A stretch of 64,000 nucleotides of DNA from JAFGHJ01 sp964525555 (GCA_964525555.1 CAZGHN010000010.1:27971-91970), one strand, 5' to 3'. Counted from the stretch's first letter, positions 43,609 to 53,080 are shown. Notes: generated by a model not told the origin, from the sequence alone. Numbers and translations are program-made.

Positions 43609-43709
43609 TAAAAAAGGTTTCGGACATCCTTCTTTTTTGCTTTTCGTTCTAACTCAATGAATAAACCAATTTTTTACAGTGTTCCGTATGTGCTATCAGA
43701 TGAAGTAAA

Positions 43710-44579
43710 TCATTCACTATTCAACATTTTATTGAATAGTTTTTCTATGTCTACCAACAATTCCGGATCTTGATTACCTAAAAATTCAATAAATCTTGCT
43801 CCCCCTTCATAAAACGAGGCCCTGCTGAAAGGCTTTTCTTTGCCATAGTGATTTTCTTTAAGGTCTAACTTTCGTCTAATTTTGTTTTCGATGAAACGCG
43901 CAAAACCCTCTTTCCACTCCTGCCAGATCATGTATTCAAAATCAGCTTTACTTAGAATTTGTTTCAGTTCACAATGATATTTGAGAATGTTCTCGGAGTT
44001 ATTCTCTTCTAAAGCATTTAGGAATAAAGAATAAGTTTCCGAAAACTTTTTTTCTTCATATGGAAAAGGATGATTTAACTCCCACATGAAATCTTTTTTC
44101 TCCATAGCTTTTCTAGCTATTTCCAGCTTCCCTTTGAGTTTTTGTTCACAATTTTCCCATTGATAACAATGCATGAATTCATGAAAAATCGTAACGTAAC
44201 CTTCAATAGATTCAAAGATTTCACCTGAGACCACACAGGCCGCCTTACCTTCGTAAGACTCAAGTGGAAAAGCGGCCCTGACGCCTCTAGGAAGGGGAAT
44301 CTCGGTGGGAGCTTTTTTAACAAGAACATATTTTTTCTTAGATGAATCGGTATCGTAAACAAAGAAATAGTTATTCTCTACAATAGCAATAGGGAATGTT
44401 TTTTTTAAGAAAGGATGAATGTCTTCAATTTTATTTTGGATTTCGAATATTTTCTGTAAACTGCTTTTGTATTTTAGTTTTGCTTCTTCCGATGTAATAG
44501 CCTTGCAAAAGGCTGATTGATTGAAAGCAATCCCCGAAAACAGAAGAAATATAGTTAGTTTTATTCGTGTTGTTACCAT
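43710..44579 (-). CDS. Secreted HExxH metallopeptidase-like protein, last gene of the BlaI operon
   Basis: 289 aa. Signal peptide of about 24 residues (ends near SAFCKA). Zinc motif FHEFMHCYQWE near 131 and a downstream EGFARFIENKI helix near 235, where Glu could be the third ligand, give a gluzincin pattern. No family assigned. It overlaps the BlaR1-like gene by 7 bp (TGGTAA), so it belongs to the same operon and may cleave an envelope substrate. Confidence 0.7.
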   Translation of the reverse strand: MVTTRIKLTIFLLFSGIAFNQSAFCKAITSEEAKLKYKSSLQKIFEIQNKIEDIHPFLKKTFPIAIVENNYFFVYDTDSSKKKYVLVKKAPTEIPLPRGVRAAFPLESYEGKAACVVSGEIFESIEGYVTIFHEFMHCYQWENCEQKLKGKLEIARKAMEKKDFMWELNHPFPYEEKKFSETYSLFLNALEENNSENILKYHCELKQILSKADFEYMIWQEWKEGFARFIENKIRRKLDLKENHYGKEKPFSRASFYEGGARFIEFLGNQDPELLVDIEKLFNKMLNSE

Positions 44580-47182
44580 AAGGATTTAATGTTTATATTG
44601 CCGTTGGAAGTTCTTACGTTCATTTCTTTACGTCCGCCTTTACCTAACTTTGCCTTGATATATTTTTCCTTTTTACTGTTTATGATTTCAAATCTTTGCT
44701 TCCCGGAAATTTCATGAGTATAAATCTTTCCCTCTGAAGTATTTGCTGTTAACTCTGCATCAAGTTTTTTTGAGAGGCGAAGTTCTATTTCTCCGTTGGA
44801 TGTCTCAATGTTTGTATAATTAGATTTAAGTCTATTTATTTCAGCATAAATTTTACCGTTTGTTGTTTTAATTCCTTCTATACCTTCTATATTTCTTAAA
44901 CATATAGCCCCATTGCTTGTCGAAGCGTTTACAAAGCCCGCTTTTCCTATATCTATTTTCCCGTTTGAAGTTTTGGCAATTATATCTCCATCGATATTCT
45001 GAGCGGCAATCATTCCGTTTGATGAACTTAGATAAGTTGGCCCTTTAATGCCGTCTGCTTTAATTTTTCCATTCGAGGTTATTATTTTTTCTACTTTTGT
45101 ACCCTGCGGGACTTCAATCTCATAGGCTACGGAGATGTTTTCCATTTTCTTTGTTCTAATTTCCATCGTAGAACCGGTCTTTATCTCTATGACATCGTTT
45201 GCATCTTTAAATTTAGTATTCTTTGAAGTTATTGTAGCGAGTACTTTAACTTTATTTTTGTTCCATGTATTTACTTCGACCTTTCCATTGATGTTGTAAA
45301 CCTGAAGTTTGCTATCCTTTTTAATATCGTAGTCTTTGGAGAAATAATGCTTGTCGGATTTGCACTTGGAATCCTGGTCGTGAAAGTCTACATCAATATC
45401 TGACGCCTCTACAAAACAGGGCCACGAAGCAGAGTCGAATATACGTCTTGGTACCTTTATAGAAAAAGCCGAGGTAGAATCAGATCCAAATTCGATGACA
45501 GCTAAACCTTGGGTACCGATAGTATCAATTCTGATATATGGGTAATGGTGGACGTAAAGAGAATCAATTTTGATTAAAGGTTTAGGTATCGGATACAAAT
45601 TTGAGAAATATTCTTTTGATGATTCATCAAGGCTTTCCAATAGACTGTCTATGCTTTTATTTAATTCTTCTTTGTCCCATTTTTTATTTTTGTATTCATC
45701 AGCGTATTTCTTCTCAAATTTCTTCATTCTCTCTATATATTCTTTATCTATATTCCCGAACTTTTCGAACATTTCTGTATGTTTATTTTTGTAGTTCTTT
45801 TCCCATTTCGCTATATTCTCTTTCCACTCTTTTAATTTTTTCTCATTTTCTTTCAATATCTTCAAATGTTCTTTAGTTCTTTTATCTAAGTCCTTCTTTC
45901 TTTTACTTAGTATTTTTTCTAATGAATCAATTTCTTTGCTGTTTATTTTTTCAATTTCTTTATGATAATTATTAAGTTTTTCTTTTAACAGATCCAATTC
46001 CGTGAGCAATTTCCCAATCTTGTCCATTTCCCCGGAGAGATCTTCCTCTATCTCTGCAATATCCTCCATAGTCTTTTGAAGCTCCAGCTTTGACATTGGT
46101 AAAATACAAAGCGGTACAAAAATAAGAATAAATACTACTAAAGTATTTCTTAACCATCTAAACTTAAAAGTATCTTTCTCCAGCCATTTAAGGCGGGTTG
46201 ATATTTTTCCTGAATCTTCGAACAAACCTAAGAATCCGAGACCTGGTTCGAGAGGTTGAGCAAGTAGCCTTCGTGCGGTCTCCAGTAATGTGCTTCTGTA
46301 GCCTTTTACCTTTTTCTGCAGTACATTGGCAACTGTTGAGTCGCAGCACAATTCACGTAAATGTTGAAGTTGTTTCTTGACTCCCCAGAAAAGAGGATTG
46401 AACCAGTATATGATGGTGAGAAAAGTCTCGAATTCTTTTACCAGCAGGTCTCTTCTTTTAATGTGCGCGAGCTCATGCAGTAAAATATTTTCCGCATCTT
46501 TTTTAGAAGTTTTGTTCAAGAAGTCGGTTGGGAGTAATAATACGGGTCTTATCATGCCGAATATAGCAGGAGAGCTAACCTTTTTGGTTATGACAACATT
46601 TGGGATAACCTGCAAATTTAATCGTCTTGCACATTTAATTACAAGTAACTCAAACCAATCCGGTACAACTTTCTTTTCTCCCGATATGTTTGCTTTTCTC
46701 ATCTCTCTGAATTTTTTAATTAAAAAAATAAGAATAAAAAGAGAGCCCAGCAACCAGAAAATCATTGCGAAAACTTGCCAATTGGGTTTGATATTTGTTT
46801 TAGGAATAACCCTTTCGCTTTCAGGAAGAACTGTTTTACCTTCACCCGCGAGAATTAACTTACTTCCAGCTGGAGTGGTTGTCGCCTCGGAAGTAGTCGT
46901 ACCATGAATCAAGGAAGTCTGCTCTGTATGATAATGACTAAGAGCTTTTAGCGCTATTGGTTGAAAGTTAGAAGTAATGCTTACCGGTGATGCAAAAGTA
47001 GGGGGGAGCAATAATTTTATTAGCACCATAAACCACAAAACATACCTAACCTGAGGCCATACCCACCGGCGTAGGAGTAAGTCTATACCGCTTATGAGGA
47101 TTATAAGAAGACTTACCTGCCAGAACATTCCACTCATCCAGCTCCACCACGTTAGGCTTAATGTGTTAAGTTGTTCAATCAT
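44573..47182 (-). CDS. BlaR1-like M56 membrane peptidase with coiled coil and DUF4097 sensor
   Basis: 869 aa. Four membrane segments (near 15-35, 40-60, 138-158, 345-365) frame a cytosolic M56 domain with HELAHIKRRDLL near 236 and ELCCDS near 278. After the last helix comes a Lys/Glu coiled coil (about 370-520), then a DUF4097 beta-strand repeat region (about 650-869) with recurring TSNGKI/NGKI units. In BlaR1/MecR1 the periplasmic C-terminus is a penicillin sensor; here it is replaced. By analogy, ligand binding outside would activate cleavage of BlaI. GGAGGAG site; overlaps blaI. Confidence 0.85.
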   Translation of the reverse strand: MIEQLNTLSLTWWSWMSGMFWQVSLLIILISGIDLLLRRWVWPQVRYVLWFMVLIKLLLPPTFASPVSITSNFQPIALKALSHYHTEQTSLIHGTTTSEATTTPAGSKLILAGEGKTVLPESERVIPKTNIKPNWQVFAMIFWLLGSLFILIFLIKKFREMRKANISGEKKVVPDWFELLVIKCARRLNLQVIPNVVITKKVSSPAIFGMIRPVLLLPTDFLNKTSKKDAENILLHELAHIKRRDLLVKEFETFLTIIYWFNPLFWGVKKQLQHLRELCCDSTVANVLQKKVKGYRSTLLETARRLLAQPLEPGLGFLGLFEDSGKISTRLKWLEKDTFKFRWLRNTLVVFILIFVPLCILPMSKLELQKTMEDIAEIEEDLSGEMDKIGKLLTELDLLKEKLNNYHKEIEKINSKEIDSLEKILSKRKKDLDKRTKEHLKILKENEKKLKEWKENIAKWEKNYKNKHTEMFEKFGNIDKEYIERMKKFEKKYADEYKNKKWDKEELNKSIDSLLESLDESSKEYFSNLYPIPKPLIKIDSLYVHHYPYIRIDTIGTQGLAVIEFGSDSTSAFSIKVPRRIFDSASWPCFVEASDIDVDFHDQDSKCKSDKHYFSKDYDIKKDSKLQVYNINGKVEVNTWNKNKVKVLATITSKNTKFKDANDVIEIKTGSTMEIRTKKMENISVAYEIEVPQGTKVEKIITSNGKIKADGIKGPTYLSSSNGMIAAQNIDGDIIAKTSNGKIDIGKAGFVNASTSNGAICLRNIEGIEGIKTTNGKIYAEINRLKSNYTNIETSNGEIELRLSKKLDAELTANTSEGKIYTHEISGKQRFEIINSKKEKYIKAKLGKGGRKEMNVRTSNGNINIKSLW

Positions 47183-47543
47183 TTTTCTCCTCCTCTTTTA
47201 GAATACGCATCAATTCCTCTCTTTCTTTTCTTGACAGCTCTTCTTCGGCAACGATATGATGCATTAAAGTGCCTATTGCCCCGTCGAAAGCCTGGTTTAC
47301 AAAGGATTTTATGGCTGCCTGACGCGTTTTTTCTTGTGATGCAATAGGCTCGTACATACTAACATTACGTTTCTTATTTACTTTAATAACTCCCTTTTTA
47401 GCCAGTCTATCAAGCATCGTTTTTACGGTAGTATATGCCCAGTCAATATCTCCATCCAGATTCTCCATGATGTCTCTTACGGATGCAGGATAATCTTTCC
47501 ATAAAGCGTTCATTATTTGCCATTCGGCTTTTGTTAACCCCAT
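47175..47543 (-). CDS. blaI: BlaI/MecI-family transcriptional repressor
   Basis: 122 aa. N-terminal winged helix: LTKAEWQIMNALWKDYPASVRDIMENL and AYTTVKTMLDRLAKKGVI with KRNVSMYEP as the wing, then a dimerisation/cleavage helix region ending in charged residues. The ATG at 47543 is used because GGAGG lies 4 bases before it; a longer in-frame ORF starts at 47591. Precedes the BlaR1-like gene with an 8-bp overlap. Its presumed operators are at 51877-51909. Confidence 0.93.
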   Translation of the reverse strand: MGLTKAEWQIMNALWKDYPASVRDIMENLDGDIDWAYTTVKTMLDRLAKKGVIKVNKKRNVSMYEPIASQEKTRQAAIKSFVNQAFDGAIGTLMHHIVAEEELSRKEREELMRILKEEEKND

Positions 47544-47594
47544 ATATCCTCCATTTTTTAACATGACTACAAAGATTCTCTTTGCGGCCAAAGT

Positions 47595-49538
47595 TTACTG
47601 TTTATTAACAATATATTCAAGCCAATTATAAAATTCGTTCCGTGCATCTTCACTTGTTCCATGTCCCATTTCTTCCTCAATATGAAATTCGACCTTTGCG
47701 CCTAACGAATCAAGCTTTTCGACAACTTCCTGCGTTAAGTGGAATGGAGTATTGTTATCTTTTTTGCCATGAGCAATAAAAATAAGTGTTTTCTTAAAGG
47801 GTATAAGATACTTTTCTTTCAGAAAATTAGGATGGACCTCTTCAGGGAAATATTCGGTTGCCAAATCAGGTTGTCCCGAAAAAACAGCCACTGCTTTATA
47901 TCTGTTTGGTGTTTCGAAAAAGGTTCTATAAACACCATAACCTCCCATAGAAAAACCAGCCAGAATAATATTCGTTGTATCAATTGGATAGTTTAGAATG
48001 ACATCATTGATAGCTTCCTGTATATCAATTTGAGATTCATTAGTTGTATAGGCATGCCTTTTGCCTCTACCACAGGGAGCAATTGCAATTAACTTATTAA
48101 TTAATCGTCGATTGTTAAGTTGTCCTTGGTCGTCTTCATCACTTCCGTGAAGCCATACTAAAAGCTTATACTTCTTAGACGGATCAAAATCCTTTGGGAT
48201 TTTAACACTGTAAGGTTGTAAGGTTCCATCAATTTCCGAACGAAATGCTCTCCTAAAAACGCCTGCTTTTGTCTTATAGACCTCTTCTCCCTTTTTCGCT
48301 TTTTCTATGTTTTCTAAAAAGCTTGTTAGTTTTATACGTAATTCAGGACAAACCTCATATGATTTAAGTTTTTTGAATTGTTTTTGTATCTGTTCCAATT
48401 GAAATTGCAATGTATTGTAACTACCTGAGGAAATATTACTACATATAATTTTTAACTGTTTTTTTAGCGTAGCATAATCAAAAGTGGGTAATATTGTTAA
48501 TCCTGATTTTCCAGAATAATTACCATTTTTAGATTTCCATTCAATCTGATAATCACCCGGGGCCAAATCTGACGTTTCTAAATTATATTCTTTTATCGTT
48601 AACCCTTTATTACAATGATATTCGATATTCTCTGTTTTGACTCTATTACCTTCAACACCTTTAATTAATAATTGACATTTTTCTATAAAAGGATTGGCGG
48701 AAACTGTAGCAATTTTTAACTTAATTGAATCACCTAAAATACAATTTCTATTCATCTCCATATATGTTTGATTGCTTCTTATTAGCTCTGGGTTCTCAAA
48801 GTTTAAGTTCACGTATAATCTTTCCTTCTGATTGTCACCAATATATCTTTGTCCATCTTTAATGATAGTATGGAAATTTAAATCGTTTGTACCTATAGCT
48901 TTTACAAAAACCATGTTGAATCCAATCCCCTCTGAAATCCATGGATGATAAGGGTAAACTTCTGACCATGGCAGAAGAAGTTCGAAGCCTACTTTGTTTT
49001 TCTCCGATTTTAATTCAAATTCAGTCTCGTTGGTTAATCCTCTAAAACCAAAAACCATATTATGATGCCAGATGACTTTTCTGAAGAAAGCATTTTTGTC
49101 TTTTGTGGCTGAAAATCCTAATACGTAATATTCATCTGCGGGTAGGTTTTCCGGACAAGGTTTTGTTATTGCAACAGTAAAGCCATCTCCATTTTGAAAA
49201 CCTCTATCTCTGCAAATAAAGCTATCCGAACCAACTTCGATATAGAGATAGAGGAAATGAGTTCCGTAAGCAAGACGATAATTAATTTCAACCGGTGCGG
49301 GGTTTTGAGGGTTATCTTTGGCGATAAAGTTAAATTTTCTTTTTGGTAGTTTTGATAATTTTGTATCAAGGATACCGTCAATGATAGGTTCTTGTGCCAG
49401 AAAATTTATCTCTGGCTGTAAAATGGTTGTAGGTTCTGAGCTTTGGATAACACCACTCTCTTGTGCCTGCAAAGATTCGGTAATTACAAACACAAGACTA
49501 AACACACTAATAAACAATAAACTATTAACCCTACACAT
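47595..49538 (-). CDS. Secreted esterase with N-terminal CBM9/DOMON-like domain
   Basis: 647 aa. Signal peptide about 1-22 (cut near LQAQ). Residues about 35-230 look like a CBM9-type sandwich (INFLAQEPIIDGILD). About 420-647 is an alpha/beta hydrolase of the PHB depolymerase/feruloyl-esterase kind: LLVWLHGSDEDDQGQ for the oxyanion hole, LAGFSMGGYGVYR with the Ser nucleophile, AHGKKDNNTP with Asp and EMGHGTSEDA with His. Intact triad. Start ATG 49538 has AAGGA upstream; TTG 49544 is possible. Lies 40 bp after the DUF5916 gene in the BlaI operon. Confidence 0.85.
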   Translation of the reverse strand: MCRVNSLLFISVFSLVFVITESLQAQESGVIQSSEPTTILQPEINFLAQEPIIDGILDTKLSKLPKRKFNFIAKDNPQNPAPVEINYRLAYGTHFLYLYIEVGSDSFICRDRGFQNGDGFTVAITKPCPENLPADEYYVLGFSATKDKNAFFRKVIWHHNMVFGFRGLTNETEFELKSEKNKVGFELLLPWSEVYPYHPWISEGIGFNMVFVKAIGTNDLNFHTIIKDGQRYIGDNQKERLYVNLNFENPELIRSNQTYMEMNRNCILGDSIKLKIATVSANPFIEKCQLLIKGVEGNRVKTENIEYHCNKGLTIKEYNLETSDLAPGDYQIEWKSKNGNYSGKSGLTILPTFDYATLKKQLKIICSNISSGSYNTLQFQLEQIQKQFKKLKSYEVCPELRIKLTSFLENIEKAKKGEEVYKTKAGVFRRAFRSEIDGTLQPYSVKIPKDFDPSKKYKLLVWLHGSDEDDQGQLNNRRLINKLIAIAPCGRGKRHAYTTNESQIDIQEAINDVILNYPIDTTNIILAGFSMGGYGVYRTFFETPNRYKAVAVFSGQPDLATEYFPEEVHPNFLKEKYLIPFKKTLIFIAHGKKDNNTPFHLTQEVVEKLDSLGAKVEFHIEEEMGHGTSEDARNEFYNWLEYIVNKQ

Positions 49539-49584
49539 TATCAATTGTCCTTGTCGACGATTTTTTTGCTAAAAACACATCTAA

Positions 49585-51858
49585 CTAAAACATCCATGCG
49601 TATCCGATTTTCGCAAAAAGACTTCTATCTGTTTGTGTTATATCTGTATTGTGATCACCGAAATAGTTATCTGTGTATCCTACATAAAAAGCAGTACGCG
49701 GATTGATTTTATATGAAAGTAGAATCTGACTTAAAAATTCTTGTTCTTCGGGAGCAACTTCATCTATGTATAGGGAAGGATCCTTTTTGTAATTGGCGTA
49801 CTGAAAAATCGTTCGGATTAAGATTCTTTCGCTGAAATGATACATCAAATTTACGTATTCTCTTGTAGCTGTGTATAACCTGCCGTCTGTTACATATAAA
49901 CGTTCATAATAGTGGTCAAGATAGACCGATAAGCGTGGACCGATTTTTAAATTGCCGCTGACACCCAACTGTAAACCTTTTCCGGGACGGGTGTTGTCAT
50001 AATCTATACGGTTACCAAATACGCTCCATAAGTTGAAATTGAACCATTTGGTAAATTGACCCCCAACCCAATAATTCAGAAAACCCGTATTGAATTCTTG
50101 TCCTTCATAGAGCTCTTTGGAAAGTTGTCCGTAAACACCAAAGTATGACTGAAGGGGACCGTTGTAATTGAAATTTGATTTTAGCGATTTACGTCTTGTG
50201 TTGTTGTCATAATCTTTTCCTATGTCTGCCCCTACATAGATATTGATCCAGGTGAACCAGTTCTCTGGACCTGCTCTCCATATATAATTGCCTCCAACAT
50301 CGACAAACCTAAATCCCGTTTGATTTTCGAATCCAAGATCAGAACGAAAATCAGGACTCAGATCTTTATAATCACCAAAAAAGTTGTGTGTTTTGGTGTC
50401 ATGTAAGTAGCCTACCTCGATACCTCTGCCTGTAAATGCGTCTGTAGATTGGTCGTACTGTGAGGCGATATCGTCCGGATACAGAGTTTTTGACCCCAGG
50501 GCCTGCCATTCAAAGCGGTCGTTTTTGCCAAGGCGAAGTATCCCATCAAGACCGAGCACTCTATTGTAATAGTTCTTTCCTTCCCTGTCAGTCAGGAGTA
50601 AGCCTATATTTGATGATTGTCCGAAATCACGGAGATATCTAAAAACGGTACCGTAAGATTTCATATCGCGTTCATCTGAGTCGGAGCCTTCGATAGACGG
50701 AAAGACAAAATTCGTGGTGGCATCTTGAGCTGAGAAGAAACCAATGGTGTTCTTTCCTTCTTTTCCTGTAAGTTTAACTCCTAAATTAGGATCTGCCAGG
50801 GTCCTTGTGTGAACCGCATCTAATTGTGTTTCAAAAAAATCGTCTCCTTCTAAAAAAAACGGCCGCTTTTCGGGATACCAGAGTTCAAAACGATTGTTTA
50901 TATCTACCTGTATTATGTCAGCTTCAATTGTCGAAAAATCCGGATTCAGTGTCGCGCTCAGTTTGAGATTGTTTGTGATGCCCCAATTTGAAGTAAAACC
51001 GATTTCGCTTGAGTAATCCTTATTAAACGGACCCGAAGTCTCATTTTCTCTTTCCTGCGTAACTAAGGACGTTAATGTAGGAACAAGTTCAATATCTCTT
51101 CCCGGTATTACGTCACTGAAACCGGTAATTTTTTCTAACTGACAGAAATAACAATTATTATTTCTGTCTCTTTCAAATGAGCCTATATGATGGCGTACGT
51201 TTCGGGGATAACTTCTTACTGCATCGAAACCCCAAATCTGTTCACCCTCGGTTCGGGGAAATTTTAGGGAACTAAAGGGTATAGCCATTTCAACTATGTA
51301 TCCTTCTTCGGTAATACGCCCGTCGGATTCCCAGATGGCATCCCAAGAACCTCCGCCTCCCGAGGTACTTTCAATTATATCTGCCTGGATACCCAATGGA
51401 TTGCAAACAAAATCATAGCATCTCCTCTCGTCATTAAAAGTATCGAATAGAATAAGAACCCAGTCATCATCCCATATATTATCTCTATCGCAAAAATTAG
51501 CTCTTATTTGCGATGGGTCAGGATCATAGGCTTTAAACGCAACATAAATATTTGAGTTATCATAGGCCATATAAACTTCTGTTTTAACAGGTGCGGGAAT
51601 ATTTTCACCCGGGTTGACTTCGATGTTCGCATCGATCTTTAGGGCCTGGTTCCAGGCCTCTTCATCAAAATATCCGTCTATCTGTATTTCGGTGTCGATG
51701 CGTGGAATCCTGCAGGGAACCTTTTCTCTTTGCTCTGCTTCACTGTCAGAAGCCATCAGCGTCAACCGAAAAGCTAAAGCGTACAATAGAACAAATCCTA
51801 CAAATAAAAATTTCACGAAAGATGCAGTTTTACATGGTATCTCAATTAACTTTTTCAA
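49585..51858 (-). CDS. CBM9-like / DUF5916 outer-membrane protein
   Basis: 757 aa with a signal-anchor-like N-terminus (about 15-38). Residues 50-235 are the carbohydrate-binding-like domain seen before DUF5916 (IDTEIQIDGYFDEEAWNQA, NIYVAFKAYDPDPSQIRA). About 245-757 is DUF5916, predicted as a large beta-barrel, with NPDFSTIEAD and ELWYPEKRPFFLEGDDFF signatures and a final aromatic (WMF). Substrate unknown. TTG start at 51858 with GGAGG 5 bases upstream. First gene behind the BlaI-operator promoter. Confidence 0.88.
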   Translation of the reverse strand: MKKLIEIPCKTASFVKFLFVGFVLLYALAFRLTLMASDSEAEQREKVPCRIPRIDTEIQIDGYFDEEAWNQALKIDANIEVNPGENIPAPVKTEVYMAYDNSNIYVAFKAYDPDPSQIRANFCDRDNIWDDDWVLILFDTFNDERRCYDFVCNPLGIQADIIESTSGGGGSWDAIWESDGRITEEGYIVEMAIPFSSLKFPRTEGEQIWGFDAVRSYPRNVRHHIGSFERDRNNNCYFCQLEKITGFSDVIPGRDIELVPTLTSLVTQERENETSGPFNKDYSSEIGFTSNWGITNNLKLSATLNPDFSTIEADIIQVDINNRFELWYPEKRPFFLEGDDFFETQLDAVHTRTLADPNLGVKLTGKEGKNTIGFFSAQDATTNFVFPSIEGSDSDERDMKSYGTVFRYLRDFGQSSNIGLLLTDREGKNYYNRVLGLDGILRLGKNDRFEWQALGSKTLYPDDIASQYDQSTDAFTGRGIEVGYLHDTKTHNFFGDYKDLSPDFRSDLGFENQTGFRFVDVGGNYIWRAGPENWFTWINIYVGADIGKDYDNNTRRKSLKSNFNYNGPLQSYFGVYGQLSKELYEGQEFNTGFLNYWVGGQFTKWFNFNLWSVFGNRIDYDNTRPGKGLQLGVSGNLKIGPRLSVYLDHYYERLYVTDGRLYTATREYVNLMYHFSERILIRTIFQYANYKKDPSLYIDEVAPEEQEFLSQILLSYKINPRTAFYVGYTDNYFGDHNTDITQTDRSLFAKIGYAWMF

Positions 51859-51876
51859 CTTACCCTCCTATTTTTT

Positions 51877-51919
51877 CTACGTTTGTAGTACATTATACTA
51901 CAAATGTAGAATTTGTCAA
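51877..51919 (-). promoter_or_regulatory. Consensus promoter with two BlaI/MecI-type operators
   Basis: Minus strand: TTGACA (51919-51914), 16 bp, TATAAT (51897-51892). The perfect palindrome CTACAAATGTAG (51898-51909) fills the spacer next to the -10, and a second copy, CTACGTTTGTAG (51877-51888), covers the start point. Their centres are 21 bp apart, two helical turns. The core TACA-NN-TGTA is the BlaI/MecI recognition sequence, and blaI is third gene of this operon, so the circuit should be autoregulated. Confidence 0.88.
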
Positions 51920-51936
51920 GGGGTTTTTTAAAAAAT

Positions 51937-52120
51937 AGCCACAAAGACACCAAGGCACAAAGAAAAGATTTGTATTCTTTGTTAAATATATATCCGAAAA
52001 CCCTATAAAATCAATCTATTTTGAGATAAAACAGAAAAACATAATACTTAAAATCTGCGTCCAATCATTGGGTAGGGTGATGGGATTCTGGCTTCTGGAT
52101 TCTGGCTCCCAGCTTCTTCC
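51937..52120. repeat. Intergenic words between the BlaI operon and the efflux operon
   Basis: 51937-51962 is a CACAAAG-type word (CACAAAGACACCAAGGCAC). 52064-52116 holds GGGTAGGGTGATGGGATTC then GGATTCTGGCTCCCAGC, a repeated TTCTGGCT/TTCTGGAT unit. The 52121 gene stop follows at once; no separate terminator was recognised. Confidence 0.55.
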
Positions 52121-53068
52121 TTACAATTTTCTAATCTTTATGCTTCCGTTTGTAGTGCTCGCATTTATTTTCGGACCGCCTTTGCCCATTTTGCCTTTAA
52201 TGTGTTTATTCTTATGTGTTGAGATAACCTCTAAGGGTATGCCGTCCAAATCTATTCCGCCGTTTGTGGTATTTAGTTCAAGAATTGCGTTAAGCGAGGA
52301 AGTTAGCCCGAGTTTAATGGAGCCATTCGTAGTCCTAATTTTTATGTCTTCTTTTTCTATTTTCTTTATTTCTGCCTCGATGCCACCATTTGTTGTTGTT
52401 AAATCTTTTATTCCTTCGCTTTTTACTTCAATTTTGCCGTTTGTTGTTGCGGCAGTCACAAAACCATCTGCGTTTTCAATTTCTATTTTGCCGTTAGTGC
52501 TGTGAGCTTCTATGTTTCCATCAACATTGTCGACTTCAATTCCCCCATTTGTTGTAACCAGTTTTGAAGGTCCTTTTGTTCCTTCTAAATCTATTTTGCC
52601 ATTTGTTGTATTTACTTTAGAAACAACAACGTAATCGGGAACCTTGATTTCATAGTCAACTGAAGCCTTAGATCCAACCCCTCCGGAAGAAATCGCCTCT
52701 TTAATGATATCCCATACGCTTAAGTCTTCTTCATCATGAGATTTTTCCTCTTTTTCCTTGGATTTATCCCCCGGATATCTGGTTTTGATAGTCATGTTCT
52801 CATCCACAGAAATATCAACATCGATCTTATCCAGTTCCTCCATGCTCTTATTGGAGCCTATAATAGCAAAAATCTCTACCTGGTCCTTATCCCATTTTTC
52901 TATCTCAATTTTTCCGTTTCGGCCGGATACGCTAAGTTTCATACCCGGTTTCGCGTCGTAGGTTTTCTTTATTTCTCGCTGGAACTTATAAGAACTTCCT
53001 AAGTATAATGGTAAAGTGGCAGTAAATATAAGAAAGAGTTTTAGGGGTATGCTTTTTAATTTTTTCAT
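52121..53068 (-). CDS. Secreted DUF4097 beta-strand repeat protein
   Basis: 315 aa. Signal peptide about 1-25, then strands with a 17-25-residue repeat built on TTNGKI/TTNGGI (at least nine NGxI units), predicted to stack as a beta-solenoid. The C-terminal GKMGKGGPK and TNGSIKIRKL parallel the BlaR1-like protein's GKLGKGGRK and SNGNINIKSL ends, so the two are paralogous domains. A charged insert (about 100-135) interrupts the fold. Last gene of the efflux operon, 12 bp after the TolC-like gene. Confidence 0.85.
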   Translation of the reverse strand: MKKLKSIPLKLFLIFTATLPLYLGSSYKFQREIKKTYDAKPGMKLSVSGRNGKIEIEKWDKDQVEIFAIIGSNKSMEELDKIDVDISVDENMTIKTRYPGDKSKEKEEKSHDEEDLSVWDIIKEAISSGGVGSKASVDYEIKVPDYVVVSKVNTTNGKIDLEGTKGPSKLVTTNGGIEVDNVDGNIEAHSTNGKIEIENADGFVTAATTNGKIEVKSEGIKDLTTTNGGIEAEIKKIEKEDIKIRTTNGSIKLGLTSSLNAILELNTTNGGIDLDGIPLEVISTHKNKHIKGKMGKGGPKINASTTNGSIKIRKL

Positions 53069-53080
53069 ATTTTCCTCCTT

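Noticed and set aside
43609..43660. Terminator after the HMGL-like gene
   Set aside because: AAAAAAGG / CCTTCTTTTTT can pair only with a bulge and short GC part; too weak to call.
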